Shown here in pieces: positions 16,865 to 26,493 of a stretch of DNA of 64,000 nucleotides. Source of the stretch: Paraburkholderia kururiensis (lineage in GTDB: Bacteria; Pseudomonadota; Gammaproteobacteria; Burkholderiales; Burkholderiaceae); assembly GCF_034424375.1 (NCBI RefSeq), contig NZ_CP139965.1, forward strand, positions 5,766,001 to 5,830,000. The letters run 5' to 3'. Position numbers and translations under genes: made by a program. The notes below the pieces were generated by a model, which saw only the letters and a list, made by a program, of their open reading frames with translations, had not been told where the DNA came from and made no database searches. Numbering within the stretch: the stretch's first letter is position 1; every line of letters starts with the position of its first letter.

Positions 16865-19800
16865 ATGTCGAATGTACCCAAAAGTCCTGCGCCGACGCGC
16901 TCGTCCGCACCACGAGACGCCGTGCGTGAAGGCGCAGGCGAAGCCGCTCACGAAGCAGCACGCGAAGCCGGCCGCGAGACGAAGGCGCGCCGGCCGGTCG
17001 CGCCCAATCCCGTTCCTCCCATCACGTTTCCCGAAGCGCTGCCGGTATCCGGCCGGCGCGAGGAAATCGCGCGCGCCATCGCGGGCCACCAGGTGGTGAT
17101 CGTGAGTGGCGAGACGGGCTCCGGCAAGACGACACAGTTGCCGAAGATCTGCCTTGCGCTGGGACGCGGGCGCGGCGCCGGCGGCGCGGGGCTGATCGGT
17201 CATACGCAGCCGCGCCGGATCGCGGCGTCGGCCACCGCGCGGCGTATCGCCGAGGAACTGGGCACGCCGTTCGGCGAGGTGGTGGGCTACAAGGTGCGCT
17301 TCACGGACAACCTCGCGCCCGGCGCGTCGGTCAAGCTGATGACCGACGGCATCCTGCTCGCCGAAACGCAGACCGATCCGCTTCTGAAGGCGTACGACAC
17401 GCTCATCATCGACGAGGCGCACGAGCGCAGTCTCAACATCGACTTCCTGCTCGGCTATCTGAAAGAGATCCTGCCGCGCCGGCCGGACCTCAAGCTGATC
17501 GTCACGTCGGCGACCATCGACGCCGAGCGCTTCGCGCGCCACTTCGGCAGCGAAGCGCGGCCCGCGCCCGTGATCGAAGTGAGCGGGCGGCTTTATCCCG
17601 TCGAGATGCGTTACCGGCCGGTGGTGGGCGCGAGCCCCGCGATCAAGGCCGCGGAAGGGACGGCGGGCCGGGCGCGCGCAAGGCCGGGTCAGGACGCGGC
17701 CGGCCAGGGCGGCGCGCGCCGTAGCGAGCGCGGCGGCGCAGGCGAGCCGTCCGAGCGCGACCTCATGGACGCGATCGTCGATGCCGTCGACGAACTGTGC
17801 CGCGAAGGCCCCGGCGACGTGCTCGTGTTTCTGCCCGGCGAGCGCGAGATTCGCGAAGCCGCCGAGTCGCTGCGCAAGCATCATCCGCCGCACACGGAAA
17901 TCCTGCCGCTTTTCGCGCGTCTTTCCGCGGCCGAGCAGGAACGCGTGTTCCGGCCGTCGAACGCGCGCCGCATCGTGCTCGCCACCAACGTCGCCGAAAC
18001 TTCGCTCACGGTGCCGGGCATCCGTTACGTGGTGGACACGGGCCTCGCGCGCGTGAAGCGCTACTCGTACCGCAACAAGGTGGAGCAGCTTCAGGTGGAA
18101 CCGGTCTCGCAGGCCGCCGCGAACCAGCGCGCGGGCCGCTGCGGCCGCGTGGCCGACGGCGTCTGCATCCGCCTCTTTGATCAGACCGACTTCGAGGCGC
18201 GGCCGCGCTTCACGGACCCGGAGATCCTGCGCTCGTCGCTCGCCGCCGTGATTCTGCGCATGAAGTCGCTGCACCTGACGGCGATCGAAACGTTTCCGTT
18301 CATCGAACCGCCGCCGGGCCGCGCCATCGCGGACGGCTACCAGCTGCTCAACGAGCTGGGCGCCGTGGACGACGACAACGCGCTCACGCCGCTTGGCCGC
18401 GAACTCGCGCGGCTGCCGCTCGATCCGCGCGTGGGCCGCATGATTCTCGCCGCGCGTGATCAGCAGGCGCTGCGCGAAGTACTCGTGATCGCGAGCGCGC
18501 TGTCGGTGCAGGACCCGCGCGACCGGCCGCTCGAAGCCCAGGCGCAGGCCGACGAAGCGCATCGCCGCTTCGCCGACGAACGTTCCGAATTCCTGCAGTG
18601 GCTGAAGATCTGGGCCTGGTTCGAGGAAGCGATCACGCACAAGAAGTCGAACCGTCAACTGATGGACGCCTGCCGCGCAAACTTCCTCTCGCAGATGCGC
18701 CTGCGCGAATGGCGCGACGTGCACTCGCAATTGCTCACCGTCGTGCGCGAGCACGGCTGGCGGCTCAACGAGGCCGACGCCACGTTCGAGCATATCCATC
18801 TCGCGCTGCTCACCGGGTTGCTCGGCAACATCGGCCTGAAGGCCGAAGACGAGCCGTACTACCTCGGCGCGCGCAGCATCAAGTTCCACCTGTGGCCGGG
18901 CTCGGCGCTCGTGAAGAAGGCGGGGCGCTGGGTGATGGCCGCCGAACTCGTGGAAACGAGCCGGCTCTATGCGCGCACCATCGCGAAGATCGAGCCGGAA
19001 TGGGTGGAGCGCGTGGGCGCGCATCTGCTGCGCAAATCGCTCTCCGAGCCGCATTGGGAAAAGCGCGCGGCGCAGGTGACGGCCTTCGAGCGTGCCGTGC
19101 TCTACGGACTGCCCATCTATCAGCGGCGGCGCGTGAGCTTCGGTCGGCAAGACCCGGCCCGCGCGCGCGAACTGTTCATCCGCGGCGCGCTGGTGGAAGG
19201 CGAGTTCGAGACGAAGCTGCCGTTCTTCGCGCACAACCGCAAGCTGCTCGCCGACATCGAACAGCTCGAACACAAATCGCGCCGCCAGGACGTGCTGGTC
19301 GACGACGAACTGATCTACGCGTTCTACGACAAGGTGGTGCCGAAGGGGATTTACACCGGCGCCGCGTTCGAACGCTGGTATCGCGACGAGGCGAAGAAAC
19401 TGGGCGGCGGCGAAGAAACACGCCTGCTCTACCTCTCGCGCGACGACCTGATGCGCCACGAGGCCGCCGGCGTCACGACCGATCTGTTCCCGAAACGCAT
19501 GACGATGGCCGGCGTGCCGATGGCGCTCGGCTACCACTTCGAGCCCGGCTCGCCGCGCGACGGCGTCACGCTCACGGTGCCGCTGCACGCGCTCAATCAG
19601 GTGGATGCACGCCGCTGCGAGTGGCTCGTGCCCGGCATGGTGAAGGAGAAGGTGCAGTTGCTGTTGAAGTCGCTACCGCAGAAGCTGCGCCGCCATTGCG
19701 TGCCGCTGCCCGAGTACGCCGCGGCGTTTGCGGATCGCCACGCGGGCGAGCGCTTCGGCGCGGGCGGCCTGCTGGATGCGCTGATTGCCGACGTGCGCGA

Positions 19801-21043
19801 GGAAAAGCAGATCGCGCTGAAGCTCGCGGACTTCAAGCTGGAAACGCTGCCCGCGCACCTGTTCATGAACTTCAAGGTGATCGACGAGCACGGGCGCCAG
19901 CTTGCGATGGGCCGCAATCTCGCGCAACTGCGCGCCGAGCTGGGCGCCCAGGCGCAGCAGCAGTTCCAGCGGATCGTGGCCGACGCGGCAGCGGTCGGGC
20001 AGGGCGCGGCAACGGGGTCCGGTTCCGGCCCGGCGGGACGGGCGGGTGGGCCGTCGAGCGCGCGGCCTGCCGCCACGGGCGAAGGTGCACAACACGGCGA
20101 GGCGGGCAGCGGGGCGCGAGCGTCGTCCTCGTCCCGAGCCACGCCGGGTCATGCCGCACCGTCTACGGACATCGCAGCCCCCGCCACCGCGCTCTACGAA
20201 AACCTGACCACGTGGAATTTCGGCAAGCTGCCGGAGCTGCTCGAAATTCGCCGCGGCGGACAGACGCTGTTCGGCTACCCCGCGCTCGTGGACCGCGCCA
20301 CGCATTGCGACGTCGAAGTATTCGATTCGCCCGACGAGGCGGCGCGCATCCATCGCGCGGGTTTGCGGCGTCTGTTCGCGCTGCAGTTGCGCGAGCCGAT
20401 CCGCTATCTGGAGAAAAACCTGCCGGGGCTGCGCGAAATGGCGATGCAGTTCATGTCGCGCGCCACGCAGGAGGAATTGCGCGACCAGCTGATCGACATG
20501 GCGCTCGACCGCGCGTGTCTTCAAGACCCGCTCCCCGACGATGACGCGAGTTTCCACGCGCGCCGCGACGAGGGTCGCAGCCGGCTCACGCTGCTTGCGC
20601 AGGAAATCGCGCGGCTCGTCGGGCAGATTCTGGCGGAATACGCCGCCGTGACCAAAAAGCTGGCGCAGGCGAAAGCCTTCGGCAACGCCTCCTCTGACAT
20701 GCAGTCGCAACTCGACGCGCTCGTGACGAAGCGCTTCATCGTCGAGACGCCCTACGCGCAGCTCACGCATTTCCCGCGCTATCTCAAGGGCATCGCGCTG
20801 CGTATCGACAAGCTGCGTGCCGATCCGGCCCGCGATGCGCGTCAGTACGCCGAGTTTCAGCCGCTCTGGCAGCACTATCAGCGCGCACTTTCGCAGCGCG
20901 GCGGCGTGGCCGATCCGCGGCTCGCCGAGTTCCGCTGGCTGCTCGAAGAATTGCGCATCTCGCTCTTCGCGCAGGAGTTGCGCACGCCCATGCCGGTTTC
21001 GGTGAAGCGGCTGCACAAGGTGTGGGAGTCGATGCAGCGCTGA
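16865..21043 (+). CDS. hrpA: ATP-dependent RNA helicase HrpA
   Basis: A 1392-residue DEAH-box helicase, about 90 residues longer than E. coli HrpA. Walker A GETGSGKTT is at residues 82-90, DEAH at 183-186, SAT at 215-217 and QRAGRCGR near 420. The helicase-associated and oligonucleotide-binding domains follow, then a DUF3418-type C-terminal third. HrpA unwinds RNA and helps rescue stalled ribosomes and process mRNA in the cytoplasm. Two insertions stand out: an Ala/Glu/Arg-rich N-terminal tail (residues 15-45) and a Gly/Ser/Ala-rich linker near residues 1045-1100. There is no ribosome binding site, and the predicted transcript starts within about 2 nt of the ATG. Confidence 0.95.
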   Translation: MSNVPKSPAPTRSSAPRDAVREGAGEAAHEAAREAGRETKARRPVAPNPVPPITFPEALPVSGRREEIARAIAGHQVVIVSGETGSGKTTQLPKICLALGRGRGAGGAGLIGHTQPRRIAASATARRIAEELGTPFGEVVGYKVRFTDNLAPGASVKLMTDGILLAETQTDPLLKAYDTLIIDEAHERSLNIDFLLGYLKEILPRRPDLKLIVTSATIDAERFARHFGSEARPAPVIEVSGRLYPVEMRYRPVVGASPAIKAAEGTAGRARARPGQDAAGQGGARRSERGGAGEPSERDLMDAIVDAVDELCREGPGDVLVFLPGEREIREAAESLRKHHPPHTEILPLFARLSAAEQERVFRPSNARRIVLATNVAETSLTVPGIRYVVDTGLARVKRYSYRNKVEQLQVEPVSQAAANQRAGRCGRVADGVCIRLFDQTDFEARPRFTDPEILRSSLAAVILRMKSLHLTAIETFPFIEPPPGRAIADGYQLLNELGAVDDDNALTPLGRELARLPLDPRVGRMILAARDQQALREVLVIASALSVQDPRDRPLEAQAQADEAHRRFADERSEFLQWLKIWAWFEEAITHKKSNRQLMDACRANFLSQMRLREWRDVHSQLLTVVREHGWRLNEADATFEHIHLALLTGLLGNIGLKAEDEPYYLGARSIKFHLWPGSALVKKAGRWVMAAELVETSRLYARTIAKIEPEWVERVGAHLLRKSLSEPHWEKRAAQVTAFERAVLYGLPIYQRRRVSFGRQDPARARELFIRGALVEGEFETKLPFFAHNRKLLADIEQLEHKSRRQDVLVDDELIYAFYDKVVPKGIYTGAAFERWYRDEAKKLGGGEETRLLYLSRDDLMRHEAAGVTTDLFPKRMTMAGVPMALGYHFEPGSPRDGVTLTVPLHALNQVDARRCEWLVPGMVKEKVQLLLKSLPQKLRRHCVPLPEYAAAFADRHAGERFGAGGLLDALIADVREEKQIALKLADFKLETLPAHLFMNFKVIDEHGRQLAMGRNLAQLRAELGAQAQQQFQRIVADAAAVGQGAATGSGSGPAGRAGGPSSARPAATGEGAQHGEAGSGARASSSSRATPGHAAPSTDIAAPATALYENLTTWNFGKLPELLEIRRGGQTLFGYPALVDRATHCDVEVFDSPDEAARIHRAGLRRLFALQLREPIRYLEKNLPGLREMAMQFMSRATQEELRDQLIDMALDRACLQDPLPDDDASFHARRDEGRSRLTLLAQEIARLVGQILAEYAAVTKKLAQAKAFGNASSDMQSQLDALVTKRFIVETPYAQLTHFPRYLKGIALRIDKLRADPARDARQYAEFQPLWQHYQRALSQRGGVADPRLAEFRWLLEELRISLFAQELRTPMPVSVKRLHKVWESMQR

Positions 21044-21255
21044 ACGCGCTGAACACATGCTGATCGCCGTTCGCCGCAAGGCGTGCGGCCGATCGCTGGG
21101 TGCCTTGCGGCGGGGGCTGCCGCAGTGCGGTGCCTCGCGCCATGCAGGGGGCCGTGTTGTCGTCGCGCGACGCTGCCGCAATGCCGCTTCAAGGTCAACC
21201 GACGGCGCGCGCAAACGTTCTACAATCACGCCACCCCTCCGGACGGTTTTCCCTC

Positions 21256-22272
21256 ATGCGTAATTTTTCCCTTTCCCGCGCCGCGCGTCGTTTCGCGGCG
21301 TGCATGGCGCTGGCCGCGGGCGCCGCGGGTATTGTCCCCACGCTCGCCCACGCCAATAACATCATCGTGCTCAATTCCGGCGAAGCGACGCTCAGCCTGA
21401 TCGACGAAGCGACGCACCAGGTGGTCGGCACGGTGCCCACCGGCAAGGAACCGCATCACCTGATGGCCACGCCCGACAATTCGTCGCTGATCGTGGCGAA
21501 TTCGGTCTCGAACAATCTGATGCTGGTCGATCCGAAAACGGGCAAGACGCAGCGTTGGCTCGAAAACATCGAAGATCCGTATCAGCTCGGGTTCTCGCCC
21601 GACCGCAAGTGGTTCGTCACCACGGGTCTGCGGCTCGACCGCATCGACATCTACGGCTACGACGGCCACAACTTCACGCTGGCGAGGCGCCTGCCGCTTG
21701 CCGTGATGCCGAGCCACATGGCGTTCACGAACGACAGCAAGACGGTGTTCATCACGTTGCAGGTATCGGGCGAACTCGCCGCCATCGACCTGCCCACGCA
21801 GACGGTGAAGTGGAAGATGAAGGTCGGCAAGGTGCCGGCCGGCCTCTGGATGACGCCCGGCGACAAGTACCTGCTCGTCGGCATGACGGGCGCCGACTAC
21901 GTGGCCGTGGTGGACTGGCGCAACCAGAAGGTGGTGAAGACCATCGTGACGGGCAACGGCGCGCACAACTTCCGCTCGCTCGACGACGGCCGTCACGTCG
22001 CGGTCTCGAACCGCGTGGCGAGCACGATCAGCATCATCGACGAAGACACGCTCACCAACACCGGCGACATCACGGGTCTGCTGCCCGGTCCGGACGACAT
22101 GGAGCTTTCCGCCGACAAGCGCTATTTGTGGGTCACGTTCCGGTTCGCGAAGCACGTAGGCGTGATCGACCTCACCACCCACAAGCTCGTGCAGACCATT
22201 CTCGTGGGCCGCTCGCCGCACGGCATCTACTTCTTCGACCGGGCGCCCGTGACGGCACCGAATGGAGCCTGA
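21256..22272 (+). CDS. Periplasmic YVTN-type beta-propeller protein
   Basis: A 338-residue secreted protein. Residues 1-33 form a signal peptide (RAARRFAACMALAAGAAG, cleavage likely after AHA at 33). The mature part is a seven-bladed propeller of YncE/YVTN type, with repeats such as VGTVPTGKEPHHLMATPDNS and VVKTIVTGNGAHNFRSLDDG. Such proteins act in the periplasm as scaffolds or in methylotrophic and cytochrome pathways; its partner is unknown. ATG 21256 is the first start before the signal peptide. TACAAT at 21221-21226 may be the -10, giving a 23-nt leader. The hydroxylase gene follows 158 bp later. Confidence 0.82.
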   Translation: MRNFSLSRAARRFAACMALAAGAAGIVPTLAHANNIIVLNSGEATLSLIDEATHQVVGTVPTGKEPHHLMATPDNSSLIVANSVSNNLMLVDPKTGKTQRWLENIEDPYQLGFSPDRKWFVTTGLRLDRIDIYGYDGHNFTLARRLPLAVMPSHMAFTNDSKTVFITLQVSGELAAIDLPTQTVKWKMKVGKVPAGLWMTPGDKYLLVGMTGADYVAVVDWRNQKVVKTIVTGNGAHNFRSLDDGRHVAVSNRVASTISIIDEDTLTNTGDITGLLPGPDDMELSADKRYLWVTFRFAKHVGVIDLTTHKLVQTILVGRSPHGIYFFDRAPVTAPNGA

Positions 22273-22430
22273 GGGTGCTTGATGTCGCGCGAACCTGCAT
22301 GAACCTGCATCCGGACCCCTCGGGGCGGCTCCGGCGTTTCACGCGACAGCCCGGCGGCTCAACCCAGGCAGTGGAACTCCCGCGCGCGGAACGCGTCACA
22401 GCGGCGTCCCGCTGAGCGAAAACGGAAATC

Positions 22431-23426
22431 ATGTTTCACCTGATCACTTCTTCCCTCGACAGCTTCATCTCGGCCATCCAGACGCTGCTCTACGTCGACG
22501 TCGTGCAGCCGCTGCTGTTCCGCTTCAACCTCATGGACTACGACGAGGACACTTACGACAGCCTTTACTGGGTGATCGTGGGCGTGCTGGAAGTGCTCGC
22601 GATGTACGCGGTGCTGCGTCCGCTCGAAGCGCTGCGTCCCGCCGAGAAGTGGGAGAACCGCAAGGGTGTGGGCGTGGACGTGATCTACACGTGGATCGTG
22701 CGGCTCGGGGTGATGAACCTCTTTTTCTTCTTCACGCTGCAGCCGCTTTTCGATCATTTCCAGGCGTGGCTGCGGCTGCACAACATCTCGAACATCGACT
22801 TCGATAACCTTTGGCCCGGTGTGACGACCCAGCCGCTCGTCACGTTCGCGATCTATCTCGTGGTGCTCGACTTCGCGGGCTACTGGTATCACCGCTGGGA
22901 ACATCGCTTCGGCATATGGTGGGAACTGCACGCGGTGCATCACAGCCAGCGCAAGATGTCGCTCTGGTGCGACGACCGTAACCATCTGGTCGACGACCTG
23001 CTCCAGGCCTGTTTCTTCGCGCTGATCGCGCTCGCCATCGGCGTGCCGCCCGTGCAGTTCGTGGTGCTGGTGGCGCTCACCAACTTCGCGCAGAGCGTGC
23101 AGCACGCCAACATCCGCATCGATTTCGGGCGGGTGCTCGAACGCGTGATCGTGAGCCCGTCGTTCCACCGGCGCCATCACGCGATCGGCTATGGCCACGA
23201 AGGGCTCGCGTATGGCTGCAACTTCGGCGTGCTGTTCCCGTGGTGGGACATGCTGTTCGGCAGCGCTTCGTGGAACCGCGCCATCGAGCCCACCGGCATT
23301 CGCGCCCAGCTCGAAGGCGAGCGCTACGGCGACGGCTTTTTCGAGCAGCACTGGCTCGCTTTCGTGCGCATTGCGCGGCGGCTGGCACTGAGGCGCGCGT
23401 CGTCGCGGGACGGCGCGGCGGTTTGA
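22431..23426 (+). CDS. Sterol desaturase/fatty acid hydroxylase family membrane protein
   Basis: A 331-residue di-iron membrane enzyme. Several membrane helices (for example residues 45-65, 85-105 and 130-150) surround the three His clusters of the family: HRWEHR (residues about 153-158), HAVHH (about 166-170) and HRRHH (about 246-250). These ligate two irons and use oxygen to hydroxylate or desaturate lipid chains at the inner membrane. The lipid substrate is unknown; fatty acid and carotenoid enzymes share this fold. The ribosome binding site (CGGAAA) is weak. It lies between the propeller and the EI24 gene, all on the plus strand. Confidence 0.88.
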   Translation: MFHLITSSLDSFISAIQTLLYVDVVQPLLFRFNLMDYDEDTYDSLYWVIVGVLEVLAMYAVLRPLEALRPAEKWENRKGVGVDVIYTWIVRLGVMNLFFFFTLQPLFDHFQAWLRLHNISNIDFDNLWPGVTTQPLVTFAIYLVVLDFAGYWYHRWEHRFGIWWELHAVHHSQRKMSLWCDDRNHLVDDLLQACFFALIALAIGVPPVQFVVLVALTNFAQSVQHANIRIDFGRVLERVIVSPSFHRRHHAIGYGHEGLAYGCNFGVLFPWWDMLFGSASWNRAIEPTGIRAQLEGERYGDGFFEQHWLAFVRIARRLALRRASSRDGAAV

Positions 23427-23579
23427 GCAAGCCTTGACCGGCAAGGCCGCGCCGGTGCGCAGTCTTGGGCGGACAGCCGCACGTCGGGCGCGCCGACCTC
23501 GGCGTGGTTTATCCTCTGGGCTGTTCCCCCTTTCCCATTCTCCCTACGCGCCGGGTTTGCCCAACCGGCCCTTGCCCGC

Positions 23580-24410
23580 ATGAATGACCTGCTGCGTTCC
23601 TTCGGTCGCGCGCTTTCCGGCGTCTTCCATCCCGTCATGCTGGTGCTCACGTTCGTGCCGTTCGCGGTGGCGGCCGTGGTCTGGGGCACGGTGCTCTATC
23701 TGTTCTGGCAACCGCTCATCGACGCGACGCGGCTCTGGCTCGAAAGCTGGTCGTTCACGTCCACGCTCTACGATCTGTTCAACTGGCTGGGCTTCGCGTC
23801 GCTGCATACGGTGGTGGCACCGTTCATCGTGATCGCCATGGCGATTCCGCTCATCGTGCTCACGGTGCTGCTGCTGATCGCGACGCTTTCCATGCCGGCA
23901 GTGATCCGCCATCTGTCGCGGCGCCAGTTCGCGAGCCTCGAAATGCGCCGCGGCGGCACCTGGTTCGGCAGCCTCGCGTATTCGCTGTGGACCACCGTCG
24001 TGTGTCTCGTGCTGCTCGTCGTGACGCTGCCGCTGTGGCTCGTGCCGCCGTTCTTCGCGCTGATACCGCCGTTGCTGTGGGGCTGGCTCACCTATCGCGT
24101 GATGACCTACGACGCACTCGCGCTGCATGCGAGCCGCGACGAGCGTCGCGCGCTGGTGCGCCGCTACCGGCTGCCGCTGCTGTCCATCGGCATCGCGAGC
24201 GGGCTGCTGGGGTCGGTGCCCACGCTGCTGTGGGTGTGGTCGGCGTGGCTTATCGTGTTCTTTCCCGTCGTCACGGCAGTGACCATCTGGATCTACTCGT
24301 TCATCCTCGTGTTCACGGCGCTGTGGTTCGGCTACTACTGCCTGCGCGCGCTGCAACGCATGCGCGCCGAAGAGCCGGGCAGTGGCAGCGGCCCGGTCGC
24401 GGTTTCCTGA
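23580..24410 (+). CDS. EI24-domain (CysZ-like) membrane protein
   Basis: A 276-residue inner-membrane protein with four to six helices, including VMLVLTFVPFAVAAVVWG near the start and VVCLVLLVVTLPLWLVPP in the middle. The overall pattern matches the EI24/CysZ family, whose best-known member brings in sulfate. No cysteine synthesis genes adjoin it, so sulfate transport is not supported by context. The start overlaps no other gene and lacks a clear Shine-Dalgarno sequence. The molybdopterin-binding gene follows 34 bp later, so the two are probably cotranscribed. Confidence 0.82.
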   Translation: MNDLLRSFGRALSGVFHPVMLVLTFVPFAVAAVVWGTVLYLFWQPLIDATRLWLESWSFTSTLYDLFNWLGFASLHTVVAPFIVIAMAIPLIVLTVLLLIATLSMPAVIRHLSRRQFASLEMRRGGTWFGSLAYSLWTTVVCLVLLVVTLPLWLVPPFFALIPPLLWGWLTYRVMTYDALALHASRDERRALVRRYRLPLLSIGIASGLLGSVPTLLWVWSAWLIVFFPVVTAVTIWIYSFILVFTALWFGYYCLRALQRMRAEEPGSGSGPVAVS

Positions 24411-24444
24411 CGCGGGCCTTTCTCCCCTTCATCGAGAGGCGGCA

Positions 24445-25269
24445 ATGGCATTTGGTCTCATCATCATCGGCGACGAGATTCTGTCGGGCCGGCGCAGCGA
24501 CAAGCACCTGCCGAAGGTCATCGAACTCCTGAGCGCGCGCGGGCTCTCGCTCGCGTGGGCGCAATACGTGGGCGACGAGCGCGAGCGCATCACCGAGACG
24601 CTGCGGCGCAGCTTCGCCTCGGGCGATATCGTGTTTTCGACGGGCGGCATCGGCGCCACACCGGACGATCACACGCGCCAGTGCGCGGCGGCGGCGCTCG
24701 GCGTGCCGCTCGAACTGCATCCCGAGGCGAGGGTGCTGATCCAGGAGCGCATCCGCGACATGCACAGCGGAGCCGATCCGATCGACCTCGATTCGCCCGA
24801 GAACCGCCACCGTCTGAACATGGGCACGTTTCCGCGCGGCGCGTCGATCATTCCGAACGGCTACAACAAGATTCCGGGCTTTTCGGTGGGCGACCATCAC
24901 TTCGTGCCGGGCTTTCCCGTGATGGCGTGGCCGATGATCGAATGGGTACTGGATACGAAGTACGCGCATCTGCATCACGCCACGCCGCACGCGGAGAAGT
25001 CGCTGATCGTGTTCGAGCTGCCCGAGTCCACGCTCACGCCGCTCATGGAGCAGATCGAGCACGACTTCCCGGGCGTGCGCGTCTTCAGCCTGCCCAGCGT
25101 GGGCGACGCGACGCGCGGCGGCATCTATGCGCGCCGGCACATCGATCTGGGCGTGAAGGGCGAGCCCGAGGCCGTCGCGGCAGCGTTCGTGAAGCTGCGC
25201 GAGGGCGTGCATCAACTGGGCGGGGATATCGTCGAGCCGCCTGTCGAGGGCGCGAAGCCGGGCGACTGA
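24445..25269 (+). CDS. Molybdopterin-binding/CinA N-terminal-like protein
   Basis: A 274-residue protein of the MoaB/MogA/CinA-N fold. The N-terminus FGLIIIGDEILSGRRSDKHL and the motif STGGIGATPDDHTRQ (residues about 67-81) are the molybdopterin-binding signature shared with competence/damage-inducible protein A. The C-terminal deamidase domain of full CinA is absent, so this is the short stand-alone form. The substrate may be a nucleotide-like compound rather than molybdopterin. ATG 24445 follows GAGAGG. It is cotranscribed with the EI24 gene, judging from 34-bp spacing. Confidence 0.85.
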   Translation: MAFGLIIIGDEILSGRRSDKHLPKVIELLSARGLSLAWAQYVGDERERITETLRRSFASGDIVFSTGGIGATPDDHTRQCAAAALGVPLELHPEARVLIQERIRDMHSGADPIDLDSPENRHRLNMGTFPRGASIIPNGYNKIPGFSVGDHHFVPGFPVMAWPMIEWVLDTKYAHLHHATPHAEKSLIVFELPESTLTPLMEQIEHDFPGVRVFSLPSVGDATRGGIYARRHIDLGVKGEPEAVAAAFVKLREGVHQLGGDIVEPPVEGAKPGD

Positions 25270-25511
25270 CTGACGGCTGGCGGACTTCGAGTTGCTCGGG
25301 CGGGTGCCGGTGATGATCCTCGCGCGGACATCATCGGCCTGTCACGTTGTCCGCCGACGATGCGCATAGGCCGGTGGGGTGCGAAGCTGCGGCGGGGCGC
25401 CGACCCAGATCTGCGGACCCACAGCCGCGAAGCGGCGGCCGCTGGGGCGGGCCGCTGACGCGCGGTTCAAGCGCCGCTCAGGCATCCATCAAGTGCCTAT
25501 TCAAGTGCCCA

Positions 25512-25976
25512 TCAAGCGCCGATCCACGGCAACCCCCGGAAGCACCAGCCCGACACCGTCTTGCGATGCCCCTGGCCGTCCTTGTCGCCTTCGAATCCTT
25601 CCAGCAGATCGAACGCCTGTGTATAGCCGGCCTTAGCGGCCTCGATGGCGGCGAGCTTCGAGCGCGCGGCGCTGCGGCAGAGGAACAGCACGGGCGTGTC
25701 GGGCGAAACCGCGGTGCGCAACTGGTCGAGAAATTCCGGGTTCGGGATGCCGCCGGGGTAGCGGGTCCATTCGATGTGCGCGTACTGGCCGTCGCCGATC
25801 ACGGGGCGGCCCACCCAGTCCAGTTCGGCGCGCGTACGCACGTCGACGAGCCGGGCGCGGGAATCAAGCTGCAGAAGCTCGAACGCTTCCGCGGGGGACA
25901 GCGCGCCCGCGTAGGGCAGCTGGTTCGCCACACGGCGCTTCTCGGCCTCTCCATACAACTGTTCGAGCGTGCTCAT
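25512..25976 (-). CDS. Rhodanese-like domain protein
   Basis: A 154-residue single-domain rhodanese. The active-site loop is LFLCRSAARS, with Cys at about residue 101 taking up sulfur as a persulfide; LVDVRTRAELDWVG provides the conserved Asp-Val-Arg segment. It acts in the cytoplasm in sulfur transfer or cyanide detoxification; partner unknown. GAGGAG lies upstream of ATG 25976. It is convergent with the molybdopterin-binding gene and divergent from glnA, so it stands alone. Confidence 0.9.
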   Translation of the reverse strand: MSTLEQLYGEAEKRRVANQLPYAGALSPAEAFELLQLDSRARLVDVRTRAELDWVGRPVIGDGQYAHIEWTRYPGGIPNPEFLDQLRTAVSPDTPVLFLCRSAARSKLAAIEAAKAGYTQAFDLLEGFEGDKDGQGHRKTVSGWCFRGLPWIGA

Positions 25977-26170
25977 GACGACCGGTCTCCTCGTGTTCGG
26001 ATCAAAAGACCATTCTAGCGCGGGGGCGAGTCGCGAGACACCGGGCTTGCCCGCGGACCCGTGGCTACACCGCGGGGTAGGCGTGCATGCAAGCGCGAAT
26101 GGACGTCCCCGGTTTGACGGCTGCGACCGTGGGCATTTGACTAATGCGGCACAGGGGAAAGCCCAATGCA

Positions 26171-26195
26171 GGTGCAAAAATGGTGTTATGCACCA
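26171..26195. promoter_or_regulatory. Possible NtrC (GlnG) enhancer site
   Basis: GGTGCA (26171-26176) and TGCACC (26189-26194) form an inverted pair, with TGGTG/CACCA nested at 26181-26195. These are the half-sites of the NtrC consensus, but the arms are in reversed order, so the match is imperfect. It lies about 160 bp before the -24 element, a usual enhancer distance. Confidence 0.4.
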
Positions 26196-26345
26196 TAATA
26201 GAGCTTTAAGCGATGGACGATCTTTGAAATGCTCTTTGTTGGTGCGTCGACGTGCCCCGCCTGCCTTCCCGTGCCTCGCAGCTGCGCCTGGATTCCCCGC
26301 GACAGCGCGCGGGAACGGCCCCGTCGCGCCAGGCTGGCGCACGCA

Positions 26346-26367
26346 TGGCATGGAAGCTGCTTATAAT
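26346..26367 (+). promoter_or_regulatory. glnA sigma-54 promoter with overlapping sigma-70 -10
   Basis: TGGCATGGAAGCTGCT (26346-26361) matches the -24/-12 consensus, with GG and GC exactly 10 bp apart. TATAAT follows directly at 26362-26367 and could serve sigma-70. The sigma-54 start would be near 26372, about 120 nt before the glnA ATG. Confidence 0.75.
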
Positions 26368-26493
26368 CGCCCCGATCGATCCGGCCGCCGGGGTCGCGCC
26401 GTTCCGCGAAAAACGCGGTGGACGTGTCAAGGCCGGTCCGCTAGATTGGGGCGGCGGCGAAACCCGCCGAATTCGTTAATCAGGAGATAGGTT

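Larger units (their letters stand above)
25977..26493. other. glnA upstream regulatory region
   Basis: A 517-bp interval between divergent genes. It contains a palindrome cluster at 26171-26195, a sigma-54 promoter at 26346-26361 and an overlapping TATAAT. No gene was seen in it. Confidence 0.6.

Noticed and set aside
16850..19588. 912-codon open frame antisense to hrpA
   Set aside because: A shadow of hrpA codon usage; it lacks any protein motif or ribosome binding site.
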